The notes: generated by a model not told the origin, from the letters alone. Positions 12,801 through 26,179 are shown, numbered from the stretch's first letter. The stretch is DNA of 64,000 bases from Hydractinia symbiolongicarpus (GCF_029227915.1 NC_079881.1:23475501-23539500), one strand, 5' to 3'. Program-made: numbers and translations.

Positions 12801-15800
12801 GACTGTGGGATTTAATTGAACTGACTTTGGATTTTGACCTTATAAATGTGATAAATGAGCCAGTTTGACTACCAGAAATAACATTCTTATTAATCTGACA
12901 TGATTGCTGGAAGTCAGCGATTACACTGGGCGCTGTGGTAGCGTTTTATTTAAAAATTAAGATAAATAAGTCTTTTTTTACTGTGGGACCAATCCTAGCC
13001 GTTAGTTCGCGCTTAAGAAATAGAATCAGTACCAAAGACTACATGTCATTGACTTTCTAGCGGTATAAATCCGTTTTAGTTACAACGGTTGCGTCACATA
13101 TTCGTACCAACATGTATTTAGCGATAGTATTCGGATATTATTAGGTTGCATCGCTTTTAAAAGTGAAACGATTGACTGTGGGACTTAATTGAACTGATTT
13201 TGGACTTTGACCTTATAAATATGATAAATGAGGCAGTTTGACTACAAGAAGTAACATTCTTCTTAATTTGACATGATTCTTGGAACTCAGCGATTACACT
13301 GGGCGCTGTGGTAGCGCTTTATTAAAAAATTAAGATAAATAAGTCATTTTTAACTGTGGGACCAATCCTAGCCGGTAGTTCGCGCTGAAGAAATAGAGAC
13401 AGTTTCAAAAACTACCTTTCATTGACTTTCTAACGGTGTCAATCCGTTTGAGTTACAACGGTTGCGTCACATATTCGTACCAACATGTATTTGGTGATTT
13501 TCTTTCGATATTACTAAGTTGTATTGTTTTTAACAGTGAAACGATTGACTGTGGGAATAAATAGAACTGATTCTGGACTGTGACCTTATAAATGTGATAA
13601 ATGAATCAATTGGTGTCCAAAGAATGACATTCTTCTTAATTTGACATGATTGCTGGAATTCAGCTAATACATTAGGCTCTGTGGTAGCGCTTTATTTAAC
13701 AATTTAGATAAATAAGTGTTTTTTCGCTGTGGGACCAATCCTGGCCGTTAGCACGCGCTGAATAAATAGGAACAGTTTCAAAGACTACATTTCATTGACT
13801 TTCTAGCGGTATAAGTCCGTTTGAGTTACAACGGTTGCGTCACATATTCGTACCAACATGTATTTTGTGATTTTCTTCCGATATTACTAAGTTGTATTGC
13901 TTTTAAAAGTGAAACGATTGACTGTGGGAATAAATAGAACTGATTCTGGACTGTGACCTTATAAATGTGATAAATGAGTCAATTTGTGTCCAAAGAATAA
14001 CATTCTTCTTAATTTGACATGATTGCTGAAATTCAGCGAATACATTAGGCTCTGTGGTAGCGCTTTATTACAAAATTAAGATAAACAAGTCATTTTTTAC
14101 TGTGGGACCAATCCTACCCGTCGGCTCGCACTGAAGGTATAGAGACAGTTTCAAAAACTCCATTTCATTTACTTTCTAACGTTGTCAATCCGTTTGCGTT
14201 ACAACGGTTGCGTCACATATTCGTACCAACATGTATTTAGCGATAGTATTCGGATATTACTAGGTTGCATCGCTTTTAACAGTGAAACGCTTGACTGTGG
14301 GATTTAATTGAACTGACTTTGGATTTTGACCTTATAAATGTGATAAATGAGCCAGTTTGACTACAAGAAATAACATTCTTATTAATCTGACATGATTGCT
14401 GGAAGTCAGCGATTACACTGGGCGCTGTGGTAGCGTTTTATTTAAAAATTAAGATAAATAAGTCTTTTTTTACTGTGGGACCAATCCTAGCCGTTAGTTC
14501 GCGCTTAAGAAATAGAAACAGTACCAAAGACTACATGTCATTGACTTTCTAGCGGTATAAATCCGTTTGAGTTACAACGGTTGCGTCACATATTCGTACC
14601 AACATGTATTTAGCGATAGTATTCTGATATTATTAGGTTGCATCGCTTTTAAAAGTGAAACGATTGACTGTGGGACTTAATTGAACTGATTTTGGACTTT
14701 GACCTTATAAATATGATAAATGAGGCAGTTTGACTACAAGAAGTAACATTCTTCTTAATTTGACATGATTCTTGGAACTCAGCGATTACACTGGGCGCTG
14801 TGGTAGCGCTTTATTAAAAAATTAAGTAAAATAAGTCATTTTTAACTGTGGGACCAATCCTAGCCGGTAGTTCGCGCTGAAGAAATAGAGACAGTTTCAA
14901 AAACTACCTTTCATTGACTTTCTAACGGTGTCAATCCGTTTGAGTTACAACGGTTGCGTCACATATTCGTACCAACATGTATTTGGTGATTTTCTTTCGA
15001 TATTACTAAGTTGTATTGTTTTTAACAGTGAAACGATTGACTGTGGGAATAAATAGAACTGATTCTGGACTGTGACCTTATAAATGTGATAAATGAATCA
15101 ATTGGTGTCCAAAGAATGACATTCTTCTTAATTTGACATGATTGCTGGAATTCAGCTAATACATTAGGCTCTGTGGTAGCGCTTTATTTAACAATGTAGA
15201 TAAACAAGTCATTTTTTACTGTTGGACCAATCCTAGCCGTCGGCTCGCGTTGAAGAAGTAGAGACAGTTTAAAAAACTACATTTCATTTACTTTCTAACG
15301 TTGTCAATCCGTTTAAGTTATAACGGTTGCGTCACATATTCGTACCAACATGTATTTAGCGATAGTATTCGGATATTATTAGGTTGCATCGCTTTTAAAA
15401 GTGAAACGATTGACTGTGGGACTTAATTGAACTGATTTTGGACTTTGACCTTATAAATATGATAAATGAGGCAGTTTGACTACAAGAAGTAACATTCTTC
15501 TTAATTTGACATGATTCTTGGAACTCAGCGATTACACTGGGCGCTGTGGTAGCGCTTTATTAAAAAATTAAGATAAATAAGTCATTTTTAACTGTGGGAC
15601 CAATCCTAGCCGGTAGTTCGCGCTGAAGAAATAGAGACAGTTTCAAAAACTACCTTTCATTGACTTTCTAACGGTGTCAATCCGTTTGAGTTACAACGGT
15701 TGCGTCACATATTCGTACCAACATGTATTTGGTGATTTTCTTTCGATATTACTAAGTTGTATTGTTTTTAACAGTGAAACGATTGACTGTGGGAATAAAT

Positions 15801-15865
15801 AGAACTGATTCTGGACTGTGACCTTATAAATGTGATAAATGAATCAATTGGTGTCCAAAGAATGA
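9899..15865 (+). repeat. 18-mer HOR unit, copy 2, two monomers missing (5967 bp)
   Basis: Second copy of the preceding unit. It follows copy 1 to about 12642, where tcgtgctgaa runs straight into the ggtatagagacag context found at about 6677 in copy 1. The jump removes 746 bp, exactly two monomers, so the register is kept. Later landmarks match at 5967: aatagaatcagtacc 7051 to about 13018, the agtattctgatatt variant, and the attaagtaaaataag variant near 8850 and 14817. By eye the copies differ at only scattered bases. After 15865 the sequence repeats a dimer seen just upstream (tttaacaatgtagat at about 15185 and 15931) rather than starting a third copy. Confidence 0.86.
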
Positions 15866-16589
15866 CATTCTTCTTAATTTGACATGATTGCTGGAATTCA
15901 GCTAATACATTAGGCTCTGTGGTAGCGCTTTATTTAACAATGTAGATAAACAAGTCATTTTTTACTGTTGGACCAATCCTAGCCGTCGGCTCGCGTTGAA
16001 GAAGTAGAGACAGTTTCAAAAACTACATTTCATTTACTTTCTAACGTTGTCAATCCGTTTAAGTTATAACGGTTGCGTCACATATTTGTACCAACATTTA
16101 TTTAGTGATTTTCTTCCGATATTACTAAGTTGTATTGCTTTTACCAGTAAAACGATTGACTGTGGGAATTAATAGAACTGATTCTGGACTGCGACCTTAT
16201 AAATGTGATAAATGAGTCAATTTGTGTCCAAAGAATAACATTCTTCTTAATTTGACATGATTGCTGAAATTCAGCGAATACATTAGGCTCTGTGGTAGCG
16301 CTTTATTACAAAATTAAGATAAACAAGTCATTTTTTACTGTGGGACCAATCCTAGCCGTCGGCTCGCGCTGAATAAATAGGAACAGTTTCAAAGACTACA
16401 TTTCAATGACTTTCTAGCGGCATAAATCTGTTTGAGTTACAACGGTTCTGTCACATATTCGTACCAACATGTATTTAGCGATAGTATTCGGATATTACTA
16501 GGTTGCATCGCTTTTAACAGTGAAACGCTTGACTGTGGGATTTATTTGAACTGATTTTGGACTTTGACCTTGTAAATGTAATAAATGAG
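15866..16589 (+). repeat. Transitional monomers between HOR blocks
   Basis: Parts of the monomers starting 15664, 16037 and 16410. The stretch holds a dimer-scale repeat of the end of the previous unit and introduces the variants cataaatctgtttg and catatttgtaccaacattt, which characterise the next block. Confidence 0.65.
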
Positions 16590-18827
16590 CCAGTTTGACT
16601 ACAAGAAATAACATTCTTCCTAATTTGACATGAATCCTGGAACTCAGCAATTACACTGGTCACTGTGGTAGCGCTTTATTACAAAATTAAGATAAACAAG
16701 TCATTTTTTATTGTGGGACCAATCCTAGCCGTCGGCTCGCGCTGAAGAAATAGAGACAGTTTCAAAAACTACATTTCATTTACTTTCTAACGGTGTCAAT
16801 CCGTTTGTGTTACAACGGTTGCGTCACATATTTGTACCAACATTTATTTAGTGATTTTCTTCCGATATTACTAAGTTGTACTGCTTTTAACAGTGAAACA
16901 ATTGACTGTGGGAATTAATAGAACTGATTCTGGACTGCGACCTTATAAATGTGATAAATGAGCCAATTGGTCTCCAAGGAATAACATTCTTCTTAATTTG
17001 ACATGATTGCCGGAATTTATCGATTACATTAGGCTCTGTGGTAGCGCTTTATTTAAAAATTTAGATAAATAAGTGTTTTTTCGCTGTGGGACCAATCCTG
17101 GCCGTTAGCACGCGCTGAATAAATAGGAACAGTTTCAAAGACTACATTTCATTGACTTTCTAGCGGCATAAATCTGTTTGAGTTACAACGGTTCTGTCAC
17201 ATATACGTACCAACATGTATTTAGCGATAGTATTCGGATATTACTAGGTTGCATCGCTTTTAACAGTGAAACGCTTGACTGTGGGATTTAATTGAACTGA
17301 TTTTGGACTTTGACCTTGTAAATGTGATAAATGAGCCAGTTTGACTACAAGAAATAACATTCTTCCTAATTTGACATGATTACTGGAACTCAGCGATTAC
17401 ACTGGTCACTGTGGTAGCGCTTTATTAAACAATTAAGATAAACAAGTCATTTTTTACTGTTGGACCAATCCTAGCCGTCGGCTCGCGTTGAAGAAGTAGA
17501 GACAGTTTCAAAAACTACATTTCATTTACTTTCTAACGTTGTCAATCCGTTTGAGTTATAACGGTTGCGTCACATATTTGTACCAACATTTATTTAGTGA
17601 TTTTCTTCCGATATTACTAAGTTGTACTGCTTTTACCAGTAAAACGATTGACTGTGGGAATTAATAGAACTGATTCTGGACTGCGACCTTATAAATGTGA
17701 TAAATGAGTCAATTTGTGTCCAAAGAATAACATTCTTCTTAATTTGACATGATTGCTGAAATTCAGCGAATACATTAGGCTCTGTGGTAGCGCTGTATTT
17801 AAAAATTTAGATAAATAAGTCATTTTTTGCTGTGGGACCAATCCTGGCCGTTAGCACACGCTGAATAAATAGGAACAGTTTCAAAGACTACATTTCATTG
17901 ACTTTCTAGCGGTATAAATCTGTTTGAGTTACAACGGTTGTGTCACATATTCATACCAACATGTATTTAGCGATAGTATTCGGATACTACTAGGTTGCAT
18001 CGCTTTTAACAGTGAAACGCTTGACTGTGGGACTTAATTGAACTGATTTTGGACTTTGACCTTATAAATGTGATAAATGAGCTATTTTAACTACAAGAAA
18101 TAACATTCTTCTTAATTTGACATGATTGCTGGAACTCAGCGATTACACTGGGCGCTGTGGTAGCACTTTATTAAAAAATTAAGATAAATAAGTCATTTTT
18201 TACTGTGGGACCAATCCTAGCCGTTAGCTGGCGCTGAAGAAATAGAGACAGTTTTTAAAACTACCTTTCATTCACTTTCTAATGGTGTCAATCCGTGTGA
18301 GTTACAACGGTTGCGTCACATATTCGTACCAACATGTATTTGGTGATTTTCTTGCGATATTACTAAGTTGTATTGCTTGTAACAGTGAAACGATTGACTG
18401 TGGGAATAAATAGAACTGATTCTGGACTGTGACCTTATAAATGTAATAACTGAGTCAATTGGTGTCCAAAGAATAACACTCTTCTTAATTTGTCATGATT
18501 GCTGGAATTCAGCGGTTACATTAGGCTCTGTGGTAGCGCTTTATTTAAAAATTTAGATAAATAAGTCTTTTATTGCTGTGGGACCAATCCTGGCCGTTAG
18601 CACGCGCTGAATAAATAGGAACAGTTTCAGAGACTACATTTCATTGACTTTCTAGCGGTATATGTCCGTTTGAGTTACAACGGTTCTGTCACATATTCGT
18701 ACCAACATGTATTTAGCGATAGTATTCGGATATTGCTAGGTTGCATTGCTTTTAACAGTGAAACGCTTGACTGTGGGACTTATTTGAACTGATTTTGGAC
18801 TTTGACCTTATAAATGTAATAAATGAG
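16590..18827 (+). repeat. Hexamer HOR unit (2238 bp)
   Basis: Six monomers, matched by the next block at an offset of 2238 bp: tgaatcctgg 16631 to 18869, tagcggcata 17161 to 19399, with catatacgtacc and ttgagttataacgg in both. From about 17791 the match shifts to 2611 because the next unit has an extra monomer. Starts: 16783, 17156, 17529, 17902, 18275, 18648. Confidence 0.82.
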
Positions 18828-21438
18828 GCAGTTTGACTACAAGAAATAACATTCTTCCTAATTTGACATGAATCCTGGAACTCAGCAATTACACTGGTCA
18901 CTGTGGTAGCGCTTTATTACAAAATTAAGATAAACAAGTCATTTTTTATTGTGGGACCAATCCTAGCCGTCGGCTCGCGCTGAAGAAATAGAGACAGTTT
19001 CAAAAACTACATTTCATTTACTTTCTAACGGTGTCAATCCATTTGTGTTACAACGGTTGCGTCACATATTTGTACCAACATTTATTTAGTGATTTTCTTC
19101 CGATATTACTAAGTTGTACTGCTTTTAACAGTGAAACGATTGACTGTGGGAATTAATAGAACTGATTCTGGACTGCGACCTTATAAATGTGATAAATGAG
19201 CCAATTGGTCTCCAAGGAATAACATTCTTCTTAATTTGACATGATTGCCGGAATTCATCGATTACATTAGGCTCTGTGGTAGCGCTTTATTCAAAAATTT
19301 AGATAAATAAGTGTTTTTTCGCTGTGGGACCAATCCTGGCCGTTAGCACGCGCTGAATAAATAGGAACAGTTTCAAAGACTACATTTCATTGACTTTCTA
19401 GCGGCATAAATCTGTTTGAGTTACAACGGTTCTGTCACATATACGTACCAACATGTATTTAGCGATAGTTTTCGGATATTACTAGGTTGCATCGCTTTTA
19501 ACAGTGAAACGCTTGACTGTGGGATTTAATTGAACTGATTTTGGACTTTGACCTTGTAAATGGGATAAATGAGCCAGTTTGACTACAAGAAATAACATTC
19601 TTCCTAATTTGACATGATTACTGGAACTCAGCGATTACACTGGTCACTGTGGTAGCGCTTTATTAAACAATTAAGATAAACAAGTCATTTTTTACTGTTG
19701 GACCAATCCTAGCCGTCGGCTCGCGTTGAAGAAGTAGAGACAGTTTCAAAAACTACATTTCATTTACTTTCTAACGTTGTCAATCCGTTTGAGTTATAAC
19801 GGTTGCGTCACATATTTGTACCAACATTTATTTAGTGATTTTCTTCCGATATTACTAAGTTGTATTGCTTTTACCAGTAAAACGATTGACTGTGGGAATT
19901 AATAGAACTGATTCTGGACTGCGACCTTATAAATGTGATAAATGAGTCAATTTGTGTCCAAAGAATAACATTCTTCTTAATTTGACATGATTGCTGAAAT
20001 TCAGCGAATACATTAGGCTCTGTGGTAGCGCTTTATTTAAAAATTTAGATAAATAAGTGTTTTTTCGCTGTGGGACCAATCCTGGCCGTTAGCACGCGCT
20101 GAATAAATAGGAACAGTTTCAAAGAATACATTTCATTGACTTTCTAGCGGCATAAATCTGTTTGAGTTACAACGGTTCTGTCACATATTCGTACCAACAT
20201 GTATTTAGCGATAGTATTCGGATATTACTAGGTTGCATCGCTTTTAACAGTGAAACGCTTGACTGTGGCACTTAATTGAACTGATTTTGGACTTTGACCT
20301 TATAAATGTGATAAATGAGCTATGTTAACTACAAGAAATATCATTCTTCTTAATTTGACATGATTGCTGGAATTTAGCGAATACATTAGGCTTTGTGATA
20401 GCGCTGTATTTAAAAATTTAGATAAATAAGTCATTTTTTGTTGTGGGACCAATCCTGGCCGTTAGCACACGCTGAATAAATAGGAACAGTTTCAAAGACT
20501 ACATTTCATTGACTTTCTAGCGGTATAAGTCTGTTTGAGTTACAACGGTTGTGTCACATATTCATACCAACATGTATTTAGCGATAGTATTTGGATACTA
20601 CTAGGTTGCATCGCTTTTAACAGTGAAACGCTTGACTGTGGGACTTAATTGAACTGATTTTGGACTTTGACCTTATAAATGTGATAAATGAGCTATGTTA
20701 ACTACAAGAAATATCATTCTTCTTAATTTGACATGATTGCTGGAACTCAGCGATTACACTGGGCGCTGTGGTAGCACTTTATTAAAAAATTAAGATAAAT
20801 AAGTCATTTTTTACTGTGGGACCAATCCTAGCCGTTAGCTGGCGCTGAAGAAATAGAGACAGTTTTTAAAACTACCTTTCATTCACTTTCTAATGGTGTC
20901 AATCCGTGTGAGTTACAACGGTTGCGTCACATATTCGTACCAACATGTATTTGGTGATTTTCTTGCGATATTACTAAGTTGTATTGCTTGTAACAGTAAA
21001 ACGATTGACTGTGGGAATAAATAGAACTGATTCTGGACTGTGACCTTATAAATGTAATAACTGAGTCAATTGGTGTCCAAAGAATAACACTCTTCTTAAT
21101 TTGTCATGATTGCTGGAATTCAGCGGTTACATTAGGCTCTGTGGTAGCTCTTTATTTAAAAATTTAGATAAATAAGTCTTTTTTTGCTGTGGGACCAATC
21201 CTGGCCGTTAGCACGCGCTGAATAAATAGGAACAGTTTCAGAGACTACATTTCATTGACTTTCTAGCGGTATATGTCCGTTTGAGTTACAACAGTTCTGT
21301 CACATATTCGTACCAACATGTATTTAGCGATAGTATTCGGATATTGCTAGGTTGCATCGCTTTTAACAGTGAAACGCTTGACTGTGGGACTTATTTGAAC
21401 TGATTTTGGACTTTGACCTTATAAATGTGATAAATGAG
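18828..21438 (+). repeat. Heptamer version of the same HOR (2611 bp)
   Basis: Copy of the previous hexamer with one more monomer. The extra unit at 20140-20512 shares gctatgttaactacaag and the rare aaatatcattc with its neighbour at 20513, so it probably arose by single-monomer duplication or conversion. The cgctgtattt mark maps 17791 to 20402, and ccgttagctg maps 18221 to 20832. Starts: 19021, 19394, 19767, 20140, 20513, 20886, 21259. Confidence 0.82.
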
Positions 21439-23594
21439 GCAGTTTGACTACAAGAAAAAACATTCTTCTTAATTTGACATGATTGCTGGAACTCAGCAAT
21501 TGCAGTGGGCGCTGTTGTAGCGCTTTATTAAAAAATTAGGACAAATAAGTCATTTTTTATTGTGCGACCAATCCTAGCCGTTAGCTCGCGCTGAAGAAAT
21601 AGAGACAGTATCACATACTACATTTCACTGACTTTCTAACGGTGTCAGTCCGTTTGAGTTACAACGGTTGCGTCACATACTCGTACCAACATGTATTTAG
21701 CGATAGTATTCGGATATTGCTAGGTTGCATCGCTTTTAACAGTGAAACGCTTGACTGTGGGACTTGATTGAACTGATTTTGGACTTTGACCTTATAAATG
21801 TGATAAATGAGATAGTTTGAATACAAGAAATAACATTCTTCTTAATTTGACATGATTGCTGGAACTCAGCGATTACACTGGGCGCTGTGGTAGCACTTTA
21901 TTAAAAAATTAAGATAAATAAGTCATTTTTTACTGTGGGACCAATCCTAGCCGTTAGCTCGCGCTGAAGAAATAGAGACAGTTTTTAAAACTACCTTTCA
22001 TTGACTCTCTAACGGTGTCAATCCGTTTGAGTTACAACGGTTGCGTCACATATTCGTACCAGCATGTATTTGGTGATTTTCTTGCGATATTACTAAGTTG
22101 TATTGCTTTTAACAGTGAAACGATTGACTGTGGGAATAAATAGAACTGATTCTGGACTGTGACCTTATAAATGTAATAACTGAGTCAATTGGTGTCCAAA
22201 GAATAACACTCTTCTTAATTTGACATGATTGCTGGAATTCAGCGAATACATTAGGCTCTGTGTTAGCGCTGTATTTAAAAATTTAGATGAATAATTCTTT
22301 TTTTGCTGTGGGACCAATCCTGGCCGTTAGCACACGCTGAATAAATAGGAACAGTTTCAAAGACTACATTTCATTGACTTTTTAGCGGTATAAATCTGTC
22401 TGAGTTACAACGGTTGTGTCACATATTCATACCAACATGTATTTAGCGATAGTATTCGGATATTACTAGGTTGCATCGCTTTTAACAGTGAAACGCTTGA
22501 CTGTGGGACTTAATTGAACTGATTTTGGACTTTGACCTTGTAAATGTGATAAATGAGCTATTTTGACTACAAGAAATAACATTCTTCTTAATTTGACATG
22601 ATTGCTGGAACTCAGCGATTACACTGGGCGCTGTGGCAGCACTTTATTAAAAAATTAAGATAAATAAGTCATTTTTTACTGTGGGACCAATCCTAGCCGT
22701 TAGCTCGCGCTGAAGAAATAGAGACAGTTTTTAAAACTACCTTTCATTGACTTTCTAACGGTGTCAATCCGTTTGAGTTACAACGGTTGCGTCACATATT
22801 CGTACCAACATGTATTTGGTGATTTTCTTCCGATATTACTAAGTTGTATTGCTTGTAACAGTGAAACGATTGACTGTGGGAATAAATAGAACTGATTCTG
22901 GACTGTGACCTTATAAATGTAATAACTGAGTCAATTGGTGTCCAAAGAATAACACTCTTCTTAATTTGTCATGATTGCTGGAATTCAGCGGTTACATTAG
23001 GCTCTGTGGTAGCGCTTTATTTAAAAATTTAGATAAATAAGTCTTTTTTTGCTGTGGGACCAATCCTGGCCGTTAGCACGCGCTGAATAAATAGGAACAG
23101 TTTCAGAGACTACATTTCATTGACTTTCTAGCGGTATAAATCTGTTTGAGTTACAAAGGTTCTGTGTAATATTCGTACCAACATGTATTTAGCGATAGTA
23201 TTCGGATATTGCTAGGTTGCATCGCTTTTAACAGTGAAACGCTTGACTGTGGGACTTATTTGAACTGATTTTGGACTTTGACCTTATAAATGTGATAAAT
23301 GAGGCAGTTTGACTACAAGAAATAACATTCTTCTTAATTTGACCTGATTGCTGGAACTCAGCGATTGCAGTGGGCGCTGTGGTAGCGCTTTATTAAAAAA
23401 TTAGGACAAATAAGTCATTTTTTATTGTGGGACCAATCCTAGCCGTTAGCTCGCGCTGAAGAAATAGAGACAGTTTCAAAAACTACATTTCATTTACTTT
23501 CTAACGGTGTCAATCCGTTTGAGTTACAACGGTTGCGTCACATATTTGTACCAACATTTATTTAGTGATTTTCTTCCGATATTACTAAATTGTA
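21439..23594 (+). repeat. Satellite block left of the insert
   Basis: Monomers start at 21632, 22005, 22378, 22751, 23124 and 23497. A dimer-scale repeat is visible (the gacagtttttaaaactacc context at the ends of the monomers starting 21632 and 22378). From about 22695 onward the block is the left part of a three-monomer duplication whose second copy lies beyond the insert. Confidence 0.75.
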
Positions 23595-23621
23595 CTAGCT
23601 GTTTCCCGTGGAAGAATCCAC
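23595..23621 (-). other. Helitron 3' terminus: CTAG and hairpin
   Basis: On the minus strand the element ends in CTAG (23598-23595). A hairpin of stem GTGGA/TCCAC and 4-nt loop TTCT occupies 23621-23608, leaving 9 nt between it and CTAG. The position is typical for a Helitron terminator hairpin; the 5-bp stem is on the short side. Confidence 0.72.
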
Positions 23622-24094
23622 TGTATTCCATTTAATTTATGTAGCAGATATATGTCCATCAAAAAACAAACAATACAGCAGTGCACATCTTACATCTGCA
23701 TTATTATATAAATGACCAAAAAAATTAAAGGTTTTCAACAACTGCAGTATTTATGTGACATTTAAAATCTAAATCTACTAAAATTACTTGCTCTGACAAA
23801 TGCGAAAATTATTCGGAAAGAAGTTTCCAAAAGCATTTCAACATACATCTCACCCATAAAATTTAAATCACTTAAAACGCCACATATATACAAAAAAGCT
23901 GATCAATGTCAAACACAAATCTCTCATTGTATATGTTAAAATCAGTTAGTTTATTGCAAACCCTGCCAAAGGTTGACACACAATGTGAAAAATAAACAAT
24001 AAATTGTGCCTCTGACAGAATTTTTTATCTAAGGTGTAAAAAAAGGGATTTGCAAGGACAAATTATAATGCAATAAAACATTATTTGATATATT
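23622..24094. other. AT-rich Helitron interior, 3' side
   Basis: No gene or clear motif. The sequence resembles the adjacent ~97-bp repeats in composition (for example cacccataaaatttaaatc at about 23851 and cacacaatgtgaaaaataaa at about 23976) and may be their most decayed copies. Confidence 0.5.
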
Positions 24095-25420
24095 GCATAC
24101 AGTCCCTCCTCACCAAACTTTAGACAAAATGCCAACAAAATAACGGTGTTTAAACCTAAAATTAATAAAGTCCTTTTAGCAATTTGCATGCTGTTTTACC
24201 ATCAATAAAGTAAACAAAATTTCAAATCTCACATAGTATTCTGTCACAAATTTTCATAAAATATATATATAAGTCATAATGAGTCTAACAACAGCAATCA
24301 ATCTGTATATAAGTTCATTTTATGTCAATTTTTGCACCAATTTTGCAACACAAAATACAAATTCTAAATAATACTAAAATCTCTTATTTTGGTCCTTCGC
24401 ATACCGACGGTCTCCCACAAAAGTTTAATCAAAATGTAAAAAATGAGAGGTAACGACAAAATCAAAGTTTGCAAAATTTCACTATTTCAGTACATATATC
24501 TACTGCATATGCCCTCTAAAACAATATTTTAATCCAAAATGCCAAAGAAAAACAGTTTGCAACAAAAATCAGTTATTTCGATAATATTGCATACACTCTT
24601 TCCTCACAAAAGCTTCACAAACTGTAAAAAAAAGAATGGTTGTAGGGAGTGCTTCTGATTCAACAAAAAAAGTTTTTTTGACACATTGCATCTAGCCCTT
24701 ACCCATTAAATCTTACACAAAATTTCCAAAACTATATATATACGATTTAGAACACATCAAATTTAAATCGAGAAGGATCAGTCATTTCGATATATTGCAC
24801 GGAGTCCTCCCCAGTAAGAATTTATACGAAATATAGAAAAACAAAGCTTGCAAGGTGTAAAATTGAATTCTTCTTCTGTGTATATATATATGGTCCTTCC
24901 TCGCAAAATTAACATAAAATGTCAAAAAGGTTCAGATATAACATCTAACACAACAAAAATCAGTTCTATCAGTATATGTCATGCCATTGTCTTCAACCAA
25001 ATGTTCCCTTTAAAGTTTCACAGACACAGCCTGTAAATTAAAAACAACTAAGATCAGGTATTTTGGTCTATTTCATACCATTCTGTTCCAAATAACTTAT
25101 AAAATGTAAAAATTGAGTGGTAAAACAGAAATTTGCAAAATTCTATTTTTTTATATGCATGTATATTATATGCCTTCTACAACAATAAGTTAATTCAAAA
25201 TGTCAAAAAGAAGAAAAAAATAGCTTACAAAGAGTATAAAATTGAAATCAACAAAGTAGCTCTTTTGGTGTATTAAATATAAGCCATACGCACAAAAGTT
25301 TACACTAAATGTAAGAAAATGGTTGTGTTTAGTAATTCTAAATTAAGAAAAGTCAGTTCTTTTAGCATGCTGATTAAGGGGTTTGCCCACAAATTCTTAC
25401 ATGAAAATGTCAAAACCACA
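24095..25420. repeat. Diverged ~97-bp tandem repeat inside the Helitron
   Basis: An imperfect core resembling cacaaaagtttacacaaaat followed by gtcaaaaa recurs at 24111, 24416, 24518, 24605, 24704, 24811, 24902, 24994, 25088, 25181, 25291 and 25388. Between 24416 and 25388 the mean spacing is 97 bp (range 87-110). Weaker copies fall near 24201 and 24335. Most cores are preceded by a short motif such as gcatacagtccctcctc or ggtccttcctc. The copies are strongly diverged, unlike the satellite outside, so this repeat is old within the element family. Central tandem repeats are known in some non-autonomous Helitrons. No gene is visible here; two short AT-rich frames are chance. Confidence 0.7.
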
Positions 25421-25601
25421 ATTTGAAAGAAATTAAATTTACATTTTAAAAATAAGTAATTTCTGAACTTTATTTTCAGAATATTTGGAGGAAAAGAACT
25501 TCGCAAACCAAAAAAAACCAGGAAAATGTTTAAAATCTTCAGGGTTAATAACGTTTGATGGGTTTTGTGGGAATATATATACTGGGAATCTTTAGTTTAA
25601 A

Positions 25602-25750
25602 GCTAGCATTAGCTAGCTACAGCAGCTAATAGCTAGTCACTTAAATATAAACTGGAGACTTAGCTAGGTATAAAGAACATGGCTACATATATATATATTC
25701 CTAGCTAGCTAGCTAGTTGTTGGTGGTGGTTGGCTTTTATGATGCTAGCT
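25602..25750. repeat. GCTAGCTA-rich cluster in the Helitron
   Basis: About nine CTAG tetramers fall in 150 bp, including tagctagctagctag at about 25711 and agctagctac at 25611, with a (TA)n run at about 25685-25697. CTAG is palindromic and equals the element's own 3' terminal tetramer. It may be simple-sequence expansion with no function. Confidence 0.6.
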
Positions 25751-26179
25751 ATAAAACATGTCTGGCAACAATAATATAATCAAAACTGAAAATAAAACAT
25801 GAAAAAACCTTACAGAACCTTGCTATGATTAGTTTATAAAACCATGCTCTTCTTCAAATATTTTTTTAAAGATTTATTTTGAATGAAAGAGTAGAGAATA
25901 CTCAAAAAGAACAGCCATCTTTTTCGTAAACACAATTTCCGTTTTATGCTAGGAACTTCATTTAACAGTCCGTATGCTTTGTGAATATCTAATACCGTTT
26001 CATATGTAGCGATACCTATATATATATGCTAACATAGAGTTTTTTGGCATAAGGGTATATATATTTATATCGTTATTAGCAGCGGGTTATATATTTACAC
26101 CTTATGTGCGATTTCTATGAAGTACATCCCTAATCTTTTTAGTTAAATTTTAGCGTACAGCCACGTCATAAGAAAGTAA
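25751..26179. other. AT-rich Helitron interior, 5' side
   Basis: No gene, RNA or repeat recognised. There are several short TATA runs (about 26018-26028 and 26057-26071). Confidence 0.45.

Larger units (their letters stand above)
1..23594 (+). repeat. ~373-bp satellite array, left arm
   Basis: Head-to-tail tandem array of an AT-rich monomer, 63 complete copies plus the first 98 bp of a 64th that is broken by the insert at 23595. With the boundary set at ctttct, starts run 1, 374, 747, 1119, 1492, 1865, 2238 and so on; every spacing in this arm is 372 or 373. All copies lie in the same orientation. Blocks kept in nearly every copy include gttacaacggttgcgtcac, ttcgtaccaacatgtattt, cttttaacagtgaaacg, actgtgggaccaatcct and ctgtggtagcgcttta. 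No reading frame is maintained between monomers and stops are frequent, so this is non-coding. I do not recognise the satellite as a named family. A structural heterochromatin role (centromere or pericentromere) is inference from array size only. Confidence 0.97.

Noticed and set aside
24848-25036. 62-codon open frame on + inside the Helitron
   Set aside because: It lies across two copies of the AT-rich 97-bp repeat, has no recognisable domain and is short; expected by chance.
25300-25506. 68-codon open frame on - inside the Helitron
   Set aside because: Low-complexity AT-rich sequence overlapping the decayed repeat, with no Rep or helicase motif.
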